A stretch of 64,000 nt of DNA from Phycisphaeraceae bacterium (GTDB lineage Bacteria > Planctomycetota > Phycisphaerae > Phycisphaerales > UBA1924), in NCBI GenBank assembly GCA_019636655.1, contig JAHBXB010000001.1:1219483-1283482 (forward strand), in the 5' to 3' direction. Each line of letters begins with the position of its first letter. Position 1 is the first letter of the stretch. Both the position numbers and the translations under genes were made by a program. Below, in pieces: positions 45,595-54,370 of this stretch. Below the pieces are notes generated by a model. It was not told the DNA's origin. It saw only the letters and a list, made by a program, of their open reading frames with translations, and did not search any database.

Positions 45595-46650
45595 ATGCTC
45601 CGCATCGGGCCGGTCCAGCTCCAGACCAACCTCCTCCTCGCCCCGATCGCGGGCTACTGCGACCTCGCCTACCGCCTGATCTGCCGCTCCTTTGGCGGCG
45701 TCGGCCTCGCCTGCACCGATCTCCTCTCCCCCCAGGGCCTGCTCCGCGGCACCGCCACCAGCCTCGACCTGGCACGCACCAATGACCTCGACAAGCCCGT
45801 CGGTATGCAGCTCTACGGCTGCGACCCCGCCATCATGGCCCAGGGCGCCCGCTGGGCTGCTGACCACGGCGCCACCGTCATCGACATCAACATGGGCTGC
45901 CCGGTCGACAAGGTCACCAAAAAGGACGGCGGCTCCAAGCTCCTCTGCGATCCCGATCGCGCCCAGCGTCTCGTCGAGGCCATCGCCGCCGAAGTCGCCC
46001 GCGACAACATCCCCGTCACCGCCAAACTCCGCCTCGGCTGGTTCAACGACCACCCCGTCGCCGAGTGGCTCGCCCCCCGGCTCGTCCAGTCCGGCGCCGC
46101 CGCGATCACGATCCACGGCCGCACCACGGAACAGAAGTTCGCCGGCGAGGTCTCCCACGCCGGCATCGCCCGCGTTGTCCAGGCGGTCAAAGCCGTCAGC
46201 CCCAACACCCCGGTCATCGGAAACGGCGACGTCCGCGAGGCCCAAGACGTCCAGGTCATGCTCGACCGCACCGGCTGCGACGGCGTCATGATCGGCCGCG
46301 GCGCCCTCTCCACCCCCTGGCTCTTCCGCGATGCCTGGTCGCTCCTCTCCGGCCGCGGCCTCCCGCCCACCCCGTCCGAATCCGAGAAGATCGAGACGAT
46401 CCGCCGCTACTTCGTCATGATGCTCGAGTTCCGGCACGAGCACTACGCCATGACGCAGGTCCGCCGCCGGATCTCCTGGTTCGCCAAACGTCTGGGTCCG
46501 TGCAAGCCGCTCCGTGAAGCCATCCGCCTCGCCCGAGGCCCCGACGACATCCACGCCGCCCTCGACCTGTTCGCCGCGGGGGGCCTCAGAAGGTTCTCGG
46601 GCGATCTGGCGGGCGCCGAGGAGGAAACTCTCGACCCAGCCCCCGCGTAA
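45595..46650 (+). CDS. dus: tRNA-dihydrouridine synthase
   Basis: 351 residues, FMN-dependent reductase of tRNA uridines. LLLAPIAGYCDLAYR opens the TIM barrel; catalytic Cys102 in DINMGCPVDKVTKKDGG; FMN site in VTAKLRLGW and IHGRTTEQKFAG, IGNGDV and GVMIGRGAL. C-terminal helical domain with RRRISWFAKRL. The subtype (DusA, B or C) cannot be told, so only dus is used. Divergent from lolC; followed by a hairpin terminator. Confidence 0.94.
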   Translation: MLRIGPVQLQTNLLLAPIAGYCDLAYRLICRSFGGVGLACTDLLSPQGLLRGTATSLDLARTNDLDKPVGMQLYGCDPAIMAQGARWAADHGATVIDINMGCPVDKVTKKDGGSKLLCDPDRAQRLVEAIAAEVARDNIPVTAKLRLGWFNDHPVAEWLAPRLVQSGAAAITIHGRTTEQKFAGEVSHAGIARVVQAVKAVSPNTPVIGNGDVREAQDVQVMLDRTGCDGVMIGRGALSTPWLFRDAWSLLSGRGLPPTPSESEKIETIRRYFVMMLEFRHEHYAMTQVRRRISWFAKRLGPCKPLREAIRLARGPDDIHAALDLFAAGGLRRFSGDLAGAEEETLDPAPA

Positions 46651-46660
46651 GTTCGTGGAG

Positions 46661-46687
46661 CGGACCGTTCGGTCCGAACCACATTTT
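46661..46687 (+). terminator. probable intrinsic terminator of dus
   Basis: CGGACC-GTTC-GGTCCG hairpin (46661-46676), 10 nt after the TAA, followed by AACCACATTTT. Short stem with weak T-run. Confidence 0.5.
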
Positions 46688-46820
46688 CTGCAACCGATCG
46701 TGCCCGATTTGCGCGGAACCAGCGTCTAGAGTGAGGGCCCCGAACCAATCACCCCGATCGCCGGCCCCCAGGCCCGCGGCGATCACGAAGCCAAGCACCG
46801 AACTTCCAGGAGCGAGGACG

Positions 46821-48041
46821 ATGTCCAAGACCACCCGCCGCACCCTGCCCGCCACCGCCTTCACCATCGCCGCGATCTCCGGCCTCGCCGCGGCGACCGC
46901 CCAGCTCCAGCCCCAGCAGCCGCAGCACCCCCTCGCCCCGGTCCCGGCCAACCAGGTCCAGGCCGGCCAGCCCGATGCCGCCGCCTCGTTCCCGCTCACC
47001 TTCGACGAACTCACCTTCACGTGGGGCGACATCCCCGACACCGAGAAGGTCAGCCACGTCTTCAAGTTCAAGAACACCTCCGGCCAGACCGTCCACATCA
47101 AGTCCGTGAATGGCTCCTGCGGCTGCACGGTCCCCACGCTCTCGAAGATGGTCTACGAGGCCGGTGAGACCGGCGAGATCACCGCCACCTTTGACCCCGC
47201 TGGCCGCCTGGGCGTGCAGGCCAAGACCGTCACCGTCGCGCTCGAGGACCCCTCGATCCAGCCCTTGATTATCAACATCTCCTCCAACGTCAAGCCCTTC
47301 GTCTACGTCGACAGCGCCAAGGTCCAGTTCAACGAGACGATGATCAACACGGAGGCCAAGCAGACCCTCCACGTCATCGGCCGCGACCCGGAGTTCAAGG
47401 TCACCAGCGCCGAAGCCGCCAACCGCGAGATGTTCTCCGTCAACGTCCTCCCCTCCGAGCCCTACATGGACGGCGAGGAGAAACTCGTCCGCGTCCCTAT
47501 CGAGGTCACCTTCAAGGCCGGCAGCACGCCCGGCATCCAGAACACCCAGATCACCATCAACACCAACGACACCCGCAAGCCCACGGTGCAGTCCATGGTC
47601 GGCGGGATGATCGTCGGCGAGTCCCGCGTCTCCCCGCAGATGGTCATCGTCCGCACCAACGCCCCCTCCGTGCAGTTCGAGGCCCTCGCCCAGATTGACA
47701 ACCGCCTCGGCAAGTCCTTCGAGATCAAGGCGATCGACGTCGAGGGCCCCACCGGCATGAACCTCGCCGCCGATTTCGAGCCCCAGACCGTCAACGGCAA
47801 CCCGGGCTACCTCATCAAGGTCGTCGGCGTCACCCCCGGCCTCCCCGGCCAGGCCCGCGGCCAGATCACGCTCCTCACCGACATCCCCGGCGAGGCCGAG
47901 ATCAAGATCCCCCTCTACGCCAACATCGTCGCCAACCAGGCCCAGATCCAGCAGCAGGCGACCAAGCCCGCCTTCAACAACGAGCACGCCGGCCACTCCC
48001 ACGACGACGCCGCCCAGAAGCCCGCCGGCCCGAGCCACTGA
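46821..48041 (+). CDS. DUF1573 secreted protein
   Basis: 406 residues. Signal peptide (1-28, ending in AAATA), then tandem Ig-like DUF1573 modules: FDELTFTWGDIPDTEKVSH, FKFKNTSGQTVHI, and SVNGSCGCTVPTLSK with the family-typical Cys100-Gly-Cys102. Further strands repeat to about 385. The C-terminal tail is His/Asp-rich (EHAGHSHDD), potentially metal binding. Begins a three-gene operon with a rhodanese (1-nt overlap) and MauE/DoxX protein (4-nt overlap). The leader has a 7-bp stem GATCGCC/GGCGATC (46756-46762 with 46778-46784). Confidence 0.9.
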   Translation: MSKTTRRTLPATAFTIAAISGLAAATAQLQPQQPQHPLAPVPANQVQAGQPDAAASFPLTFDELTFTWGDIPDTEKVSHVFKFKNTSGQTVHIKSVNGSCGCTVPTLSKMVYEAGETGEITATFDPAGRLGVQAKTVTVALEDPSIQPLIINISSNVKPFVYVDSAKVQFNETMINTEAKQTLHVIGRDPEFKVTSAEAANREMFSVNVLPSEPYMDGEEKLVRVPIEVTFKAGSTPGIQNTQITINTNDTRKPTVQSMVGGMIVGESRVSPQMVIVRTNAPSVQFEALAQIDNRLGKSFEIKAIDVEGPTGMNLAADFEPQTVNGNPGYLIKVVGVTPGLPGQARGQITLLTDIPGEAEIKIPLYANIVANQAQIQQQATKPAFNNEHAGHSHDDAAQKPAGPSH

Positions 48042-48649
48042 TGGGCTGCCCCTGGTCCATCCTCGCGAAAGCGGCGATCATCATCGCCGTAGGCGTCGGC
48101 GCTGGCTTCATTGATTCCCGCCTGCGTCCCGTGAAACTGCGCCTTGAAACCGTCAAGAGCCCAGCCCACGGACCAAGCGCCGAGGCCCCGCCCAAGTCCC
48201 CCGAAGTGGCGCCGCCAAAGGCCATCGAGAAACCCCCGGCTGTCGTCACGCCACCGTCCGGCCAGCCCTTCGTCCCCACGCCAGCGGACAAACTCAAGCC
48301 CGGTCACATCTCCCTCCAGGACGCCTTCGACCAGCACACCTTCGATCTCGCCATCTTCCTCGATGCGAGGTCTGCCGACGAGTTCGCCGCGGGCCACATC
48401 AAGGGCGCCCACCTCGCCCCGCTCACGCTCTTCCGCAGGAACACGCCGCCCGCCATCCTCTCGCAGATCGCCAAGGACCAGCCGATCATCGTCTACTGCA
48501 TCGGCGGCAACAACTGCGAAGCCTCGGAGGACGTGGCGCTCGTTCTTCAGCAGTCGGGCTTCATCAACGTCAGCGTCTTCCACGATGGCTGGACCGGCTG
48601 GGCCGCCATGGGCTACCCAAGCGAGACCGGAGCCCCGGCGACGCCGTGA
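48041..48649 (+). CDS. membrane-anchored rhodanese-like protein
   Basis: 202 residues, start overlapping the DUF1573 stop. N-terminal TM (about 8-24), a Pro-rich linker of about 60 residues, then a rhodanese domain: FLDARSADEFAAGHIKGA and active-loop VYCIGGNNCEASEDVA, with catalytic-type Cys153 and a second Cys159. The CX5C spacing makes a redox role as plausible as sulfur transfer. Predicted to face the periplasm. Confidence 0.88.
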   Translation: MGCPWSILAKAAIIIAVGVGAGFIDSRLRPVKLRLETVKSPAHGPSAEAPPKSPEVAPPKAIEKPPAVVTPPSGQPFVPTPADKLKPGHISLQDAFDQHTFDLAIFLDARSADEFAAGHIKGAHLAPLTLFRRNTPPAILSQIAKDQPIIVYCIGGNNCEASEDVALVLQQSGFINVSVFHDGWTGWAAMGYPSETGAPATP

Positions 48650-49173
48650 CTACCTCTGACACCAACCCGGCCTGCTCTTCCACCATCCTCAAGGGATGGA
48701 CATGCCTCGTCGTCCCTATCCGCTTGGCGATGGGGGTGATCTTCGCCCTCGCCGCGTACACCAAGCTCCGACCAGCCCCCCCGGGCGCCATGCTCTCGGG
48801 CCCGCAGGACTTCTCGAACGCGATCAAAGCGTTCCAGACCGGTCTCCCCGACTCGCTCATCCAACTCTCCGTCTTCGCCGTTCCCTGGACCGAGGCCCTC
48901 TGCGCCGTGCTCCTGATCCTCGGCCTCTGGACCCGCGCCGCCGGCGCCGTCGCTTCTGCCATGCTCATCCTCTTCACCGGCCTGGTCATCTCCGCGCTCA
49001 GCCGCGGCCTGAACATCAGCTGCGGCTGCTTCGGTGAGCACGGCCTGATCTGCTCCGGCCCAATCGGCCCCTGCAAGATCGCCGAGAACGGCCTCCTCAT
49101 CGCCGCCGCCCTCGCCATCGCCCTCACCCCCCGCCCCCGGCTGGCGATCGATTCCCTCTTTGCCCGCTCCTGA
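48646..49173 (+). CDS. MauE/DoxX-like membrane protein
   Basis: 175 residues with four TM helices. LAMGVIFALAAYTKLR, VPWTEALCAVLLILGLWTRAA and GLNISCGCFGEH are typical of MauE/DoxX; the paired Cys in SCGCFG are conserved in MauE, which is linked to disulfide formation in methylamine dehydrogenase. Translationally coupled to the rhodanese gene, so the trio may be a thiol-redox unit in the envelope (inference). Confidence 0.88.
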   Translation: MTTSDTNPACSSTILKGWTCLVVPIRLAMGVIFALAAYTKLRPAPPGAMLSGPQDFSNAIKAFQTGLPDSLIQLSVFAVPWTEALCAVLLILGLWTRAAGAVASAMLILFTGLVISALSRGLNISCGCFGEHGLICSGPIGPCKIAENGLLIAAALAIALTPRPRLAIDSLFARS

Positions 49174-49231
49174 GCCCCTCCTTTGCCCCCCTTTCCGCTC
49201 GCCCAGCCCCTGCCTAAACTCTCCATCCCAA

Positions 49232-49298
49232 CCGTCGCCCTGCGACCCGGGCCGTTGCCCGGACACCGGGGCCGAAAGACCACGACGGAGCCTTCCGC
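49232..49298 (+). promoter_or_regulatory. structured mRNA leader of rpsR
   Basis: An outer stem CCGTCG (49232-49237) with CGACGG (49283-49288) includes the GG of the Shine-Dalgarno GGAG (49287-49290). Inside are two mutually exclusive hairpins: CCGGGC-CGTT-GCCCGG (49247-49262) and CCCGG-ACA-CCGGG (49258-49270), leaving CCG boxes. This resembles in spirit the S6:S18 autoregulatory motif, but no alignment was made. Confidence 0.4.
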
Positions 49299-49541
49299 AT
49301 GAGCCGTTTCAACCGTTTCGGGGCCACTCCCAAGATCAAGGTCGCCAAGAAGTCCGGCACCGGCAAGATCTTCGTTGACTACAAGAACGTCGAAGACCTC
49401 CGCCGCATGATGAGCCCCAACGGCAAGATCTACGCCCGCAAGCGCCTGCAGTCCTCCGCGGCGGAGCAGAAACTGATCTCCCAGGCCATCAAGCGTGCGC
49501 GGTTCATGGGCCTGCTGCCCTACACCAGCGCCACGCTGTAA
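49299..49541 (+). CDS. rpsR: 30S ribosomal protein bS18
   Basis: 80 residues. FVDYKNVEDLRRMMSPNGKI, then RKRLQSSAAEQKLISQAIKR and ARFMGLLPYT are the diagnostic bS18 core (DYK..., G-I..R....A..Q..L..AIKRAR...LLPY). No Cys, so the zinc-free form. Usually encoded as rpsF-(ssb)-rpsR-rplI; here it stands alone between a MauE/DoxX gene and a methionine sulfoxide reductase. Confidence 0.95.
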   Translation: MSRFNRFGATPKIKVAKKSGTGKIFVDYKNVEDLRRMMSPNGKIYARKRLQSSAAEQKLISQAIKRARFMGLLPYTSATL

Positions 49542-49594
49542 CCCGAGCTCCGTGCCGCGGGGCCCATCTCCGCCGCCATCGACGCTCAGCCCGC

Positions 49595-50107
49595 ATGATG
49601 CCCAGTACGCCACGCGACTACAGCGCGATCGCTTCTCAGTTGCCCCGTGCCCCACTGGCGCGGGACCAGGCGATGCCCGCCCTCGTCGATGCTCTCTGGA
49701 CCGCCTACGGACACGACACCCAGGGCCCCGGTCGTTCCATCTCCTGGGTCGGTTTTTACCTCCACTCCCCCGGCTCCAATGAGATGGTCCTTGGCCCCCG
49801 GCGCGACAAGCCCGCCTGCTCCCCGATCTCCCTCGCCGGCGCCTGCGGCCGCGCCTTCAACAACCTCCGCCCCCTGGTCGTCACCGATGTCGCCCGGCTC
49901 GGCGCCGGCTACATCGCCTGCGACGTGCGCGACCGCTCCGAACTGATCATCCCCTGCCTTGACACCCGCGACCGCGCCTGGGGCGTCCTCGACCTCGACT
50001 CCTACGACACGGGCGCCTTCTCCGTCGCCGACGCCGTCGCCATCCGCTCGCTCCTGGTCTCCGCCGGCCTGTCGGTCGCCTCGTCCGCGGGCGTCGACGT
50101 CGTCTGA
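49595..50107 (+). CDS. msrC: free L-methionine-(R)-S-oxide reductase (GAF domain)
   Basis: 170 residues. GAF fold with all three fRMsr cysteines: Cys75 (KPACSPI), Cys84 (AGACGRAF), Cys109 (YIACDVRDRSELIIP), plus an extra Cys121, and the substrate-pocket GVLDLDS. Reduces free Met-R-sulfoxide via thioredoxin. The last about 106 bp overlap the 3' end of the convergent DMT gene. Confidence 0.9.
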   Translation: MMPSTPRDYSAIASQLPRAPLARDQAMPALVDALWTAYGHDTQGPGRSISWVGFYLHSPGSNEMVLGPRRDKPACSPISLAGACGRAFNNLRPLVVTDVARLGAGYIACDVRDRSELIIPCLDTRDRAWGVLDLDSYDTGAFSVADAVAIRSLLVSAGLSVASSAGVDVV

Positions 50108-51054
50108 GCGCGAGCCGCCCGGCCTCGCCCCATCCTCCCCTGCACGCTGAGCATCAGCAGTGCCCCGGTGATCGCCGCCGCGCCCGCCGCCCACTGCCAC
50201 GCCGTCAGCACCTCCCCGAACAGGAAGTACGACGCCACCGACACCAGGATCGGCTGCAGCTGCACCACCCCCGTCGACACCGCCACCCCCAGCCGCGCGA
50301 TGCTCATGTAGTAGAAGACGTGCCCCAGCGCGATCCCGATCATCGATGAAGCGAACAGCAGCGCCATCTGCTCGTTCGACAGCGCCAGCGCCGTCGCCCC
50401 CATCCGCTCCCCCAGCAGCAGCATCAGCGCCACCATCACCGCCGCCGTGTACTGGCTGATCGCGGCGAACGCCATCACCGAGTTCATCCCCACCATGTAC
50501 CGCCGCACCGCCAGCGCGTACGCCGCGAACATCGCCCCCGACCCCACCGCCAGCGCCACCCCGGCCGCCTCCGCCCCCGCCAGCGGCGACTGCCCGAGGA
50601 ACACCGTCGCCGTCCCGCCCCCCAGCACCATCACGAACCCCACGGCGTACTGCCAACTCCTCACGATCCCCCGCTCCGCCGGGAACAGCAGGTACACGCC
50701 GATCCCGATGAACACGATCTGCAGCCGCAGCCCGAACGTCAGCAGCCCCGGCTCGATCTTGTAGTGCGCCCACGCGAACGCCGCCTGCCCTAGCGTGTTG
50801 AACAGGGCCGGCACCAGCGCCGCCCGCCACAGCCCCGCCGGCAGCCGCTTCGCCCGCCACCCCCACACCAGCACCGGCAGCCACACCAGCGCCGAAAACC
50901 CGTACCGCCACCCGTTGCTCGTCCACGCATCGATCAGGTGCGAGAAGTGCTTGATGAACAGCGGCACGCTCGACCACCCGATCAGCGTCACCACGATCAG
51001 CAGGACGCCCACCGGCACCGACAGATGCGCCTGCTCTCTCGATCGATGGTCCAT
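50002..51054 (-). CDS. EamA/DMT-family transporter
   Basis: 350 residues from ATG 51054. Ten TM helices in two homologous EamA halves, for example LIVVTLIGWSSVPLFIKHF at the start and MIGIALGHVFYYMSIARLGV in the second half. Metabolite efflux likely, substrate unknown. C-terminal about 55 residues are polar Ala/Thr/Arg-rich and lie opposite the end of the sulfoxide reductase gene. Confidence 0.88.
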   Translation of the reverse strand: MDHRSREQAHLSVPVGVLLIVVTLIGWSSVPLFIKHFSHLIDAWTSNGWRYGFSALVWLPVLVWGWRAKRLPAGLWRAALVPALFNTLGQAAFAWAHYKIEPGLLTFGLRLQIVFIGIGVYLLFPAERGIVRSWQYAVGFVMVLGGGTATVFLGQSPLAGAEAAGVALAVGSGAMFAAYALAVRRYMVGMNSVMAFAAISQYTAAVMVALMLLLGERMGATALALSNEQMALLFASSMIGIALGHVFYYMSIARLGVAVSTGVVQLQPILVSVASYFLFGEVLTAWQWAAGAAAITGALLMLSVQGRMGRGRAARAQTTSTPADEATDRPAETRSERMATASATEKAPVS

Positions 51055-51228
51055 GCGGATTCCAGGCACCCCAGCCACCAACACTCCCGCGGCGAGCCGC
51101 CGGTTCCGACGACCCCCACTCCCGCATCATTGCCAGGCTGGTCCCCCGACGCCCCCACCCGCACCCCCGCCCAAATTCCGGGCCCGCCTCACGGCAAGCC
51201 CGGAACCCCGCACCCCGCCCCGAACACA

Positions 51229-52791
51229 TCAACACCCCGTCAGCACGGCTACGAACCAGTCGTTGACGAACCCCGACAGGTCCGTCGGCCCGATCTCGCC
51301 GTTCGTGTCGAAGTCCGCCTCGAGCGTCCCCTCCGTCAGCGCCCTCGCCCACGTCTGCACGAACGCGGCGACATCCGCCGGCTCCACCGTCCCGCTGACG
51401 TCATAATCCGCCGCGCACGCCGGCTCCAGCCTGAGCACCATCCCCGCCGTGTCGCCCGGCAGACCGGTGAAGTTGCCCATCGCGTACAGCCGCCCGAAGC
51501 CGTCGGTCCCGAACCCCTGCAGCGTCAGCCCAAGGGGCATCCCCGCGTACCGCATCTCGTGGATCGCCATCGCGCCGTCGAGGTGGAACAGCCGCCCGGG
51601 CTCCACGCCGAACTGCGGTGAGAGTTCGCCGAAGACATACCGCCCGTACAGCGCCGGGATCCGCCCGCCGCGGTACACAAACCCGCCCACCACGGCGATC
51701 CCCTCGTCGTGGTCGTACTGCGCCACCGGGTCGATCATGTCCGCCGGCTGCCCCGGCGAGTTCTTGAACACGAACCCCGCCCCATTCCCGTTCGCGTCGA
51801 ACAGGAATGTCCCCTCCTTGACGCGCCACCCGTAGTTCCCGCCCGCTTTGATCAGGTTGATCTCCTCGATGTGGTTCTGCCCCACATCCGCCAGCCACAA
51901 CTCGCCCGTCAGCGAGTCGAACGAGAAGCGGAACGGATTCCGAAGCCCGTACGCGTAGATCTCGTCGAGCCCGACCGCCCCGACAAACGGGTTGCTCGCC
52001 GGGATCCCGTACCGCCCGTTCGCGCTGTTCGTGCCGCTCACGTCGATCCGCAGCACCTTCCCGAGGATCACGCCCAAGTCCTGCGCGTTGCCGTCGGGGC
52101 CGTGCCCGTTCCCCTGATCATCCGCCGCGCCGCCGTCGCCCAGTGCGATGTACAGGTACCCATCGGGCCCGAACGCGATCGCCCCGCCGTTGTGGTTGAA
52201 CTGCGGCTGCGCGATCCGGAGCACCTCTCGCGCGCTCCCCATGCTCACCCCCCCCGCACCCACCGGCGTCGCCGCCTGCCACTCCGTGATCACCGTGTGG
52301 TGATTCGCCGGAGTCGAGACGGGCAGCGTTGTGAAGTCCGCCGTCCCCTCCACCGGCCGCGACTCGTACGTGTACAACAACCCATTGCTCGCGAACCCCG
52401 GGTGGAACGCCAGCCCCAGCAGCCCGCGCTCGTCGTACGTCCCCGGCCCCGCGATCCCCACGGACACCAGCCTGCTCCCCAGATCCATGAACACGCTCTT
52501 CGCGCCCGTCGCCACATCGATCGACCACACAATCCCGGTCTGATCCGTGACAAACAGCAGCCCCGGCATCCCGGGCGCCGATGTCCCCCAGTTCGGCGCC
52601 GTCAGCCCCGCGGCGAGCGGCACCAGCCTCACCCGCGCCCCATCCCGCGGCAGCGGCTCCGGGATCGGGTTCGGCAGCGGCTGACCCCAGGCGCCCGACA
52701 CCGCCGCGACCATCACTCCTGCGACGACCAGAGCCCCCCGACGGCAGACACCCACCGCCCCGTCAACACGTGTTGTATTCCTGACGTGCAT
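51229..52791 (-). CDS. secreted GSDH-like beta-propeller with dockerin-like C-terminus
   Basis: 520 residues; AGGAG 6 nt before ATG 52791. Signal peptide about 1-36. Soluble aldose-sugar/glucose dehydrogenase-like propeller: YDERGLLGLAFHPGF, PQFNHNGGAIAFGPDGYLYI (with the catalytic-type His) then ALGDGG, YGLRNPFRFSFDS, LWLADVGQNHIEEIN. These enzymes use PQQ; the calcium/PQQ ligands were not checked individually. The C-terminal 60 residues contain two calcium-loop motifs, ADYDVSGTVEPADVAAF and ADFDTNGEIGPTDLSGF, and end in Thr-Gly-Cys, a tail known from planctomycete secreted proteins. Confidence 0.87.
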   Translation of the reverse strand: MHVRNTTRVDGAVGVCRRGALVVAGVMVAAVSGAWGQPLPNPIPEPLPRDGARVRLVPLAAGLTAPNWGTSAPGMPGLLFVTDQTGIVWSIDVATGAKSVFMDLGSRLVSVGIAGPGTYDERGLLGLAFHPGFASNGLLYTYESRPVEGTADFTTLPVSTPANHHTVITEWQAATPVGAGGVSMGSAREVLRIAQPQFNHNGGAIAFGPDGYLYIALGDGGAADDQGNGHGPDGNAQDLGVILGKVLRIDVSGTNSANGRYGIPASNPFVGAVGLDEIYAYGLRNPFRFSFDSLTGELWLADVGQNHIEEINLIKAGGNYGWRVKEGTFLFDANGNGAGFVFKNSPGQPADMIDPVAQYDHDEGIAVVGGFVYRGGRIPALYGRYVFGELSPQFGVEPGRLFHLDGAMAIHEMRYAGMPLGLTLQGFGTDGFGRLYAMGNFTGLPGDTAGMVLRLEPACAADYDVSGTVEPADVAAFVQTWARALTEGTLEADFDTNGEIGPTDLSGFVNDWFVAVLTGC

Positions 52792-53050
52792 GGCTTGCTC
52801 CTGGTTGTTGAGTCTGCGATTGAGCCCGCGCGACTACCGCGCCGCCGCGTCCAGCGCGGCGGCCTCATCGCTCATTCACTTGGCACACCACCACCGGCAC
52901 ACATCCGAGCATCTCGGGCCGGCAACGCGACACTCCCACGCCGGCGCTCCACTCAGCCGGCGCCCGCGGAAACTCCACCTCCGCGACCAGTATTCCCATG
53001 TCCCCTGCCCGCCCGCCCCTTGCACCCCTCGCCGACCCGCGCCGAAATGC

Positions 53051-53563
53051 CTACCTCAACGGCACATCGTCATCCAGCGAGACCTCGCCGTGCCCCGCGT
53101 CCTCTTCCGCCGCTCTCAGACCATGCCGCTCGATGATCCGCACGCACGTGTTCCACCGCAGCACAGCGTCATCATTCTCCGACGGGGCCAGCCGGCGCGC
53201 CCCCTCAAAGTGCTCCATCGCCGCGGTCAATTGCGTGAACACCGACGTCAGCGGATACCCCGACTGCAGCATCGCCTTCGCCCATCGCTCCTCCACCACC
53301 CCCGCGAAATACGCCCGCTCGTACGGCGAGCCCAGCCGCCCCGCCAGCCCCCTGGCCTCCTCCGGCCGCGCCGTATGCCCGTTGAACTGATCCGTCAGCG
53401 CCAGCAGCAGACACTGCACCGCCTCCGTGTTCCCGGCGTCGATCGCCAGCACGTCGCGGCAGATGCTCTCCGCCTCCATCGGCTCATCCAGCAGCCGGTA
53501 CCGCTCCGCCTTCGCCAGCGCCCGCGGGATTGATTCTCTCGTGATCGGCCTGAGTTCGAACAT
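53051..53563 (-). CDS. TPR-like protein at the end of the sdh operon
   Basis: 170 residues; all-helical with TPR features (ALAKAERYRLLDEPMEAESI, then LAIDAGNTEAVQCLLLALTD). No signal peptide. The C-terminal tail is acidic. 47 nt downstream of sdhB on the same strand; perhaps an assembly or unrelated helper. No known family. Confidence 0.75.
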   Translation of the reverse strand: MFELRPITRESIPRALAKAERYRLLDEPMEAESICRDVLAIDAGNTEAVQCLLLALTDQFNGHTARPEEARGLAGRLGSPYERAYFAGVVEERWAKAMLQSGYPLTSVFTQLTAAMEHFEGARRLAPSENDDAVLRWNTCVRIIERHGLRAAEEDAGHGEVSLDDDVPLR

Positions 53564-53610
53564 CGCCGATTCTCCGTTCCGCCCGCCCTGCCCCGATGAA
53601 CGACCCCGAA

Positions 53611-54363
53611 CTACTCCGCCTTCCGCGGCCGGAAGATCCGCAGCAGCTTCGTCACCGGGTCGTAGAACTCGTCCACCACCCGCTCCTTCAGCGGGATGAT
53701 CGCGTTGTCCGTGATCGTGATGTGCTCCGGGCACACCTTCGTGCAGCACTTGGTGATGTTGCAGTACCCGATCCCGTCCCGGTCCCGCAGCTCCTTCACC
53801 CGGTCCCCCGTGTCCAGCGGGTGCATCTCCAGCGCCGCGATGTACACGTAATGCCGCGGCCCCGCGAACTCCTCGTGCTTCTGGTGGTCCCGCAGCACGT
53901 GGCACACGTCCTGGCACAGGAAGCACTCGATGCACTTGCGGAACTCCTGCACCCGCTCCACATCCGCCTGCTTGATCCGCCACGTCCCGTCCGGCGCATC
54001 GGGCTTCCGCGGCGAGAACTTCCGGATCCGCTTCTTTACCCGGTAGTTCCACGACACATCCGTCACCAGGTCCTTCACGTGCGGGAACGCCTTCAGCGGC
54101 TCGATGATCACCGGCATCGACAGGTCCAGGTCCCCGATCCGCGTCATGCACATCAGCCGCGGCTTCCCGTTCACCTCCGCCGAGCACGACCCGCACTTGC
54201 CCGCTTTGCAGTTCCACCGGCACGCCAGCGTCGGCGCGCTCTCCGCCTGGATCTGGTGCACCGCGTCCAGCACCACCATCCCCTCGGACACCTCCGTCGC
54301 GTAGTCCTTGAACGCCGCGCCCTCCCCCTGCCCCGTCCAGATGCGGAATGTTGCCCTCGGCAT
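53611..54363 (-). CDS. sdhB: succinate dehydrogenase iron-sulfur subunit
   Basis: 250 residues, from MPRATFRIW. 2Fe-2S ligands CRWNCKAGKCGSC then LMC; 4Fe-4S CIECFLCQDVC; 3Fe-4S CNITKCCTKVCPEH. All three clusters appear complete. Electron-transfer subunit between SdhA flavin and the membrane subunit. 7 nt downstream of the VOC gene. Confidence 0.96.
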   Translation of the reverse strand: MPRATFRIWTGQGEGAAFKDYATEVSEGMVVLDAVHQIQAESAPTLACRWNCKAGKCGSCSAEVNGKPRLMCMTRIGDLDLSMPVIIEPLKAFPHVKDLVTDVSWNYRVKKRIRKFSPRKPDAPDGTWRIKQADVERVQEFRKCIECFLCQDVCHVLRDHQKHEEFAGPRHYVYIAALEMHPLDTGDRVKELRDRDGIGYCNITKCCTKVCPEHITITDNAIIPLKERVVDEFYDPVTKLLRIFRPRKAE

Positions 54364-54370
54364 CGCGCTG

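Noticed and set aside
52792..53050. possible small gene between the GSDH-like gene and the TPR gene
   Set aside because: No frame with a ribosome site or protein-like composition; treated as the upstream region of the GSDH gene.
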